Source: CAXTSE01 sp035554115
GTDB taxonomy: Bacteria; Actinomycetota; Actinomycetes; Actinomycetales; Microbacteriaceae
DNA length: 64,000 nt
Reading direction: 5' to 3'
NCBI GenBank assembly: GCA_035554115.1
Contig: DATMIW010000029.1
Span: 1 to 64,000 of the forward strand
The first letter of the stretch is position 1. The number at the start of each line of letters is the position of its first letter. The translations under genes were made by a program, and so were the position numbers. This document shows, in pieces, positions 59,787-64,000 of the stretch. A model generated the notes under the pieces. The model saw only the letters and a program-made list of their open reading frames with translations. It had not been told where the DNA came from and searched no databases.

Positions 59787-60514
59787 GCGATGCCTCGCTG
59801 AACGTGACAGACCTCAGCGCCGACGATCCCTCGCGCAGCAAGTCCGAGCGCGCATATGAGTTCATTCGCGAGCACATTGCCGACGGCAGTTACTCACCGG
59901 GATACCGCCTCGTGCTGAGTCAGATCGCGAAGCAGATCAACGTGAGTGTCGTTCCCGTGCGTGAGGCGATTCGACGTCTCGAAGCCGAGGGTCTGGTCGA
60001 GTTTCAACGGAACGTCGGCGCACAGGTGGCGATGGTCGATGAGCGCGAATACTTCTTCACCATGCAGACCCTCGCGCTGGTCGAGGGTTCGGCGACGGCT
60101 CTTTCCGCTCCTCTCATCACCGCGGCAGACATCGCCCGTGCGCGTGCCATCAACGAGCAGATGATTGAGAGCCTCGAACACTTCGATCCTCAACGCTTTA
60201 CCGAGCTCAACCTCGAGTTCCATTCGGTGCTCTTCGAAAACTGCCCCAATCCGCACCTGCTCTATCTGGTCCACCGAGGGTGGAGGCGCCTGTCTGGGCT
60301 GCGTGACTCGATCTTCAGTTTCGTCCCCGGACGTGCGCGCGACTCGGTCGACGAGCATGAGCACCTGCTTCGCCTGATCGAGACCAATGCCGATTCGCAG
60401 GTCCTCGAGCTTGCCGCGCGCGCACACCGATTGGGCACGCTCGACGCGATGCTCACGCACCAAGCAGATCAAACCCATCTTCATGATCACCGACAGAAAG
60501 CAGTAAACCGATGA
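59783..60514 (+). CDS. GntR-family (FadR/VanR-like) transcriptional regulator
   Basis: The 243-residue regulator has a winged helix (RAYEFIREHIADGSYSPGYR, INVSVVPVREAIRRLEAEGL) and an all-helical FCD effector domain. Metal-ligand-like residues lie in FTELNLEFHSVLFENC and the C-terminal ARAHRLGTLDAML. FCD regulators commonly bind carboxylic acid intermediates. ATGA overlaps join it to rraA-like upstream and to the DHDPS-family gene downstream, so it is cotranscribed with the enzymes it probably controls. Confidence 0.9.
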   Translation: MSDASLNVTDLSADDPSRSKSERAYEFIREHIADGSYSPGYRLVLSQIAKQINVSVVPVREAIRRLEAEGLVEFQRNVGAQVAMVDEREYFFTMQTLALVEGSATALSAPLITAADIARARAINEQMIESLEHFDPQRFTELNLEFHSVLFENCPNPHLLYLVHRGWRRLSGLRDSIFSFVPGRARDSVDEHEHLLRLIETNADSQVLELAARAHRLGTLDAMLTHQADQTHLHDHRQKAVNR

Positions 60515-61455
60515 CGTTCCGTACCGACCCGCACTCGATCCGCGGATCGATCGCTCCCCTCATGACCCCGTTTACGGCGGAGGGCGAAGTAGATCACGAA
60601 AGCCTCGCGAACCTGGTGAACTGGCAGCTCGCCAACGGCACCAACGGTCTCTCAATTGGTGGATCCACCGGTGAGCCGGGCGCACAGACCAACGAGGAGC
60701 GTCTCGCGGCCATTAAGACGGTTATCGCCGCGAACAATGGACGCGTTCCCGTGGTCCCCGGCACGGGTACAGCCAAGCTGCACGAGACAATCGAGCTGAC
60801 CGGACAGGCGGTCGACGCTGGCATCGACGCGGCCCTCATCATCACCCCCTACTACGCCCGCCCCACACAAGAGGCGCTGTACGTCTGGTACAAGACGGTC
60901 GCCGCCGAGTTCCCCGATCTGCCGATCATCGCCTATAACGTGCCCAGCCGCACCGCAGTCGACATGGCGCCTGAGACCATCGCCCGGCTCTACCGTGATG
61001 TCGAGAACTTCGTGGGAGTCAAGGAGACGACCAAGGACTTCGAGCACTTCTCGCGCGTTCTTCACCTCTGTGGAAAAGAGCTCATCGTCTGGTCGGGCAT
61101 CGAACTGCTGTGCCTGCCGCTGCTCGCGCTGGGGGGAACAGGCTTCCTCAGCGCAACGGCGAATATCGCTCCGGCCGCCCACGCTCGCATGTTCGAGCTG
61201 TGGGAGCAGGGCGATCTCGAAGGGGCTCGCGAGATCCACTACGGGCTTCACCCGCTCGTCGACCTGCTGTTCGTCGAGACCAACCCGGCACCCGGTAAAT
61301 GGGTGCTCGAGCAGCGGGGACTCATCAAGTCCGGCTACGTCCGTCCGCCGCTCATCACCCCCACAGACGCGGGACTCGTCCAGATCAAAAAGTTCTTGGC
61401 TGAGGGCGAAAGCTACCTGACCCCCGTCGGCGAGTTCAACATCGGAGGCAAATAA
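60511..61455 (+). CDS. Dihydrodipicolinate synthase family lyase
   Basis: This TIM-barrel class I aldolase or hydratase has 314 residues. The Schiff-base lysine is Lys171 in VGVKETTKD, the tyrosine is Tyr142 in IAYNVPSRT, and the pyruvate-binding loop is GGSTGEPG (GTTGE in true DapA). Context (RraA-like, HpaE, HpaD) points to a retro-aldol or hydration step on a 2-oxo acid and not to lysine synthesis. It could stand in for the HpaI aldolase, which is inference. Overlap with GntR is 4 nt, and hpaE follows after 2 bases. Confidence 0.88.
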   Translation: MTFRTDPHSIRGSIAPLMTPFTAEGEVDHESLANLVNWQLANGTNGLSIGGSTGEPGAQTNEERLAAIKTVIAANNGRVPVVPGTGTAKLHETIELTGQAVDAGIDAALIITPYYARPTQEALYVWYKTVAAEFPDLPIIAYNVPSRTAVDMAPETIARLYRDVENFVGVKETTKDFEHFSRVLHLCGKELIVWSGIELLCLPLLALGGTGFLSATANIAPAAHARMFELWEQGDLEGAREIHYGLHPLVDLLFVETNPAPGKWVLEQRGLIKSGYVRPPLITPTDAGLVQIKKFLAEGESYLTPVGEFNIGGK

Positions 61456-61457
61456 CA

Positions 61458-62981
61458 ATGGCGACGGAAACGAAAATCCAGCACATCCCCGAGGGGCTGC
61501 CGGAGCGCATCCAGCACTTCATCGACGGCGAGTTCGTTGATAGCCTGGGCGGCGAAACCTTTGACGTTCTCGACCCGGTCTCGAACCAGACCTATGTTCA
61601 GGCCGCTGCGGGTCAGCGTGCGGACATCGACCGCGCGGTTGCGGCCGCGCGTCGGGCCTTCGACGAAGGCCCTTGGCCCAAGATGCTTCCCCGCGCCCGT
61701 GCACGCATCCTGAACAAGATCGCCGACATCGTGGAGTCACGGGACGCGCGACTGGCTGAGCTGGAGTCATTCGACTCCGGTCTGCCGATCACGCAGGCCC
61801 TCGGTCAGGCGCAGCGCGCCGCCGAGAACTTCCGCTTCTTTGCCGACCTGATCGTGGCGCAGGCTGATGACACCTACAAGGTGCCCGGCAGCCAGGTGAA
61901 CTACGTAAACCGCAAGCCGAAGGGTGTCGCGGGCCTCATCACCCCGTGGAACACGCCGTTCATGCTCGAGAGCTGGAAGCTCGCCCCGTCGCTGGCCTCG
62001 GGCTGCACGGTTGTGCTCAAGCCCGCCGAGTTCACCCCGCTCTCGGCGAGCCTGTGGGCGGATATCTTCCGCGAAGCCGGTGTTCCCAACGGCGTCTTCA
62101 ACCTCGTCAACGGGCTGGGTGAAGCTGCGGGAGATGCCCTCGTCAAGCACACGGACGTTCAGCTGATCTCGTTCACCGGCGAAAGCTCGACCGGTCAGAC
62201 GATCTTTGCCAACTGTGCGCCGACGCTGAAAGGCATGTCGATGGAGCTCGGCGGAAAGTCGCCGGCCGTCGTCTTTGCCGACGCCGACCTGGATGCAGCG
62301 ATCGACTCCACGGTTTTCGGAGTCTTCTCGCTCAACGGGGAACGCTGCACGGCCGGAAGCCGCATTCTGGTCGAGCGGTCGATCTACGACGAGTTCATCG
62401 AGCGCTATGCGGCCCGTGCCAAGAACATCGTTGTCGGCGACCCGCACGACCCGAAGACCGAGGTTGGTGCGCTCGTGCACCCGGAGCACTACGCGAAGGT
62501 CATGAGCTACGTCGAGATCGGCAAGACCGAAGGTCGGCTCGTCGCCGGTGGCGGTCGTCCCGAGGGCCTCGAGACGGGCAACTATGTGGCGCCGACCGTC
62601 TTCGTCGACGTGAAGCCGGATGCGCGGATCTTCCAGGAGGAGATCTTCGGCCCGGTTGTGGCGATCACCCCGTTCGACACCGATGAAGAAGCTCTCGAGC
62701 TCGCGAACGGCGTTCGCTACGGGCTCGCGGCCTACATCTGGACCTCGAACCTCAAGCGGGCTCACAACTTCGCCCACAATGTCGACGCCGGAATGGTGTG
62801 GCTCAACTCGCACAATGTGCGTGACCTCCGCACCCCCTTCGGTGGCGTGAAGGCCTCGGGTCTCGGCCACGAAGGTGGATATCGTTCGCTCGATTTCTAC
62901 TCTGACCAGCAGGCTGTGCACATCACTTTGGGCACCGTCCACACCCCCAAGTTCGGCGCTGGCGCGTCGACCGCACACTAA
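61458..62981 (+). CDS. hpaE: 5-carboxymethyl-2-hydroxymuconate semialdehyde dehydrogenase
   Basis: This NAD-dependent aldehyde dehydrogenase of 507 residues would oxidise the ring-cleavage semialdehyde of homoprotocatechuate. Catalytic Cys297 lies in NGERCTAGSR and Glu263 in MELGGKSP. The Asn motif is in LITPWNTPFM, and the cofactor loop is FTGESSTGQ. The end has LRTPFGGVKASGLGHEGGYR. ATG at 61458 has GGAGG 9 nt upstream. Assignment to HpaE within the aldehyde dehydrogenases rests on these features and on the adjacent hpaD. Confidence 0.88.
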   Translation: MATETKIQHIPEGLPERIQHFIDGEFVDSLGGETFDVLDPVSNQTYVQAAAGQRADIDRAVAAARRAFDEGPWPKMLPRARARILNKIADIVESRDARLAELESFDSGLPITQALGQAQRAAENFRFFADLIVAQADDTYKVPGSQVNYVNRKPKGVAGLITPWNTPFMLESWKLAPSLASGCTVVLKPAEFTPLSASLWADIFREAGVPNGVFNLVNGLGEAAGDALVKHTDVQLISFTGESSTGQTIFANCAPTLKGMSMELGGKSPAVVFADADLDAAIDSTVFGVFSLNGERCTAGSRILVERSIYDEFIERYAARAKNIVVGDPHDPKTEVGALVHPEHYAKVMSYVEIGKTEGRLVAGGGRPEGLETGNYVAPTVFVDVKPDARIFQEEIFGPVVAITPFDTDEEALELANGVRYGLAAYIWTSNLKRAHNFAHNVDAGMVWLNSHNVRDLRTPFGGVKASGLGHEGGYRSLDFYSDQQAVHITLGTVHTPKFGAGASTAH

Positions 62982-62999
62982 CTACTGACAGGACACGAC

Positions 63000-64000
63000 A
63001 TGAGCGATCGAATTCTTACCTCATCGGGTTTCTACGTCTCGCAAGAGGCGCAGATTTTCGCCAAAAACCCCATCCCCACCCCCAAGGCGGCGCCGCCGGA
63101 CATTGTGCGATGCGCCTATATCGAGCTGATCGTCACCGATCTCGCCGCATCGCGCGCGTTCTACGTCGACGCCCTGGGCCTCACGGTCACAGAAGAGGAC
63201 GACGAAGCGATCTACCTCCGTTCGATCGAGGAGTTCATTCACCACAACCTCGTGCTTCGGAAGGGACCGATCGCCGCAGCGGCAGCTTTCGCCTACCGCG
63301 TGCGGACTCCGGAAGACCTCGATAAGGCCGTCGCGTTCTACACCGAGCTCGGCTGCCGCGTGGAGCGTCGTCCCGACGGCTTCGTCAAGGGCATCGGCGA
63401 CGCGGTTCGCGTCGAAGACCCGCTGGGATTCCCCTATGAGTTCTTCTACGAGACCACCCACGTGGAGCGTCTCGCCTGGCGATACGACCTGTACACGCCT
63501 GGCGCGCTCGTCCGCCTGGATCACTTCAACCAGGTGACTCCTGACGTCCCGCGTGCCGTCCGTCACTACCAGGACCTCGGGTTCCGGGTGACAGAAGACA
63601 TCCAGGACGATGAAGGCACCGTCTACGCAGCATGGATGCGTCGCAAGCCGAGTGTTCACGACACCGCAACAACGGGTGGTGATGGCCCGCGTCTACACCA
63701 CGTCGCGTTCTCGACCCATGAAAAGCACAACATCCTGGCCATTTGCGACAAGCTCGGCGCCCTTCGCCTGACCGACTCCATCGAGCGTGGGCCGGGTCGT
63801 CACGGCGTTTCGAACGCGTTCTACCTGTACCTGCGCGATCCCGACGGCCACCGTGTCGAGATCTACACGCAGGACTACTACACCGGCGATCCGGACAACC
63901 CCGTGGTCACCTGGGATGTTCACGACAACCAGCGCCGTGACTGGTGGGGTGCTCCGGTAGTCGTCAGCTGGTACCGCGAGGCCTCACTCGTGCTCGACCT
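63000..64000 (+). CDS. hpaD: 3,4-dihydroxyphenylacetate 2,3-dioxygenase (partial at right edge)
   Basis: This extradiol (meta-cleaving) dioxygenase opens the ring of homoprotocatechuate. The frame is open to the window edge (333 codons visible), so about 50 C-terminal residues are probably missing. It reads very close to the well-studied Brevibacterium fuscum and Arthrobacter globiformis enzymes of the VOC fold. The Fe/Mn ligands are His175 (VRLDHFNQVTPD), His234 (RLHHVAF) and Glu287 (VEIYTQDYY). By this alignment it has about 20 extra N-terminal residues. The ATG at 63000 follows AGGA. Downstream pathway genes are expected beyond the window. Confidence 0.95.
   Translation, partial: MSDRILTSSGFYVSQEAQIFAKNPIPTPKAAPPDIVRCAYIELIVTDLAASRAFYVDALGLTVTEEDDEAIYLRSIEEFIHHNLVLRKGPIAAAAAFAYRVRTPEDLDKAVAFYTELGCRVERRPDGFVKGIGDAVRVEDPLGFPYEFFYETTHVERLAWRYDLYTPGALVRLDHFNQVTPDVPRAVRHYQDLGFRVTEDIQDDEGTVYAAWMRRKPSVHDTATTGGDGPRLHHVAFSTHEKHNILAICDKLGALRLTDSIERGPGRHGVSNAFYLYLRDPDGHRVEIYTQDYYTGDPDNPVVTWDVHDNQRRDWWGAPVVVSWYREASLVLD

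Noticed and set aside
60511..61455. Lysine-biosynthesis dihydrodipicolinate synthase (DapA)
   Set aside because: The pyruvate loop reads GSTGE, no lysine genes are nearby, and the operon is catabolic. A different lyase of the same family is more likely.
1..64000. Mobile elements, CRISPR arrays, tRNA or rRNA genes, phage genes
   Set aside because: No transposase or integrase motifs, regularly spaced repeats or recognisable stable RNA sequences were seen. Gene order in 1-48 kb is conserved-core in type.

Overview
The window is about 64 kb of high-GC actinobacterial chromosome. The best guess for family is Microbacteriaceae. The evidence is gene content and order: mraZ-rsmH-ftsL-ftsI-mur-ftsW-murG-murC-ftsQ-ftsZ-yggS-sepF-divIVA, a class II DAHP synthase, a PASTA kinase beside an Rv2175c-type DNA-binding protein, DUF3040 and DUF3043 proteins, and a qcrCAB/ctaCDFE respiratory block. 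The MurE has HHPR in place of the diaminopimelate-type DNPR motif, which would fit a family whose peptidoglycan usually lacks diaminopimelate. The genus cannot be fixed from this sequence. No rRNA, tRNA, CRISPR array, transposase or phage gene was seen.

Region 1 (1-11.8 kb) holds metabolic and envelope genes: the pyruvate carboxylase end, peptide deformylase, an acyl-CoA synthetase, a ROK glucokinase, a PlsC acyltransferase, DAHP synthase, the PASTA Ser/Thr kinase, a secreted three-LysM lysozyme-like protein, the Rv2175c-like protein, a polyprenyl diphosphate synthase and a DUF3040 membrane protein. From memory, the order resembles the Rv2173-Rv2187 stretch next to the dcw cluster of Mycobacterium tuberculosis. 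Region 2 (11.8-30.1 kb) is the division and cell wall cluster, nearly all on the + strand and mostly joined by 4-nt ATGA/GTGA overlaps. An array of 10-bp-spaced MraZ-type boxes lies upstream, a perfect dyad precedes ftsZ, and three inverted repeats precede divIVA. Region 3 (30-40.4 kb) is housekeeping: lspA, an RluA-type pseudouridine synthase, dnaE, hisD, nrdR, pyrD, a DUF3043 protein, an M20 dipeptidase and erpA.

Region 4 (40.5-48.5 kb) encodes the actinobacterial bc1-aa3 supercomplex in two convergent blocks: ctaC-ctaD-ctaF on + and ctaE-qcrC-qcrA-qcrB on -. A GNAT gene and a strong bidirectional hairpin lie between them. Region 5 (48.5-52.1 kb) has trpD, glpK, a VOC protein and a small membrane protein.

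Region 6 (52.1-64 kb) is the accessory and most interesting part. It is a regulator-rich catabolic locus that runs off the right edge. It contains a TetR regulator coupled to a flavin reductase-IclR effector-domain fusion, formyltetrahydrofolate deformylase, two tandem IclR regulators, an NADPH-FMN reductase, a flavin reductase and a stand-alone cytoplasmic HtaA-like protein. These are followed by a LysR regulator, an RraA-like aldolase, a GntR regulator, a DHDPS-family lyase, HpaE and HpaD. HpaD and HpaE point to meta-cleavage of homoprotocatechuate (3,4-dihydroxyphenylacetate). The redox, HtaA, RraA and deformylase parts are not standard members of that pathway and may form an additional, undescribed step or system.

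There is no gene-free stretch longer than 300 bases. The longest is 44036-44287. Starts were chosen from Shine-Dalgarno position and family N-termini, so several GTG/TTG starts are inferences. All assignments come from reading motifs; no database search was run.
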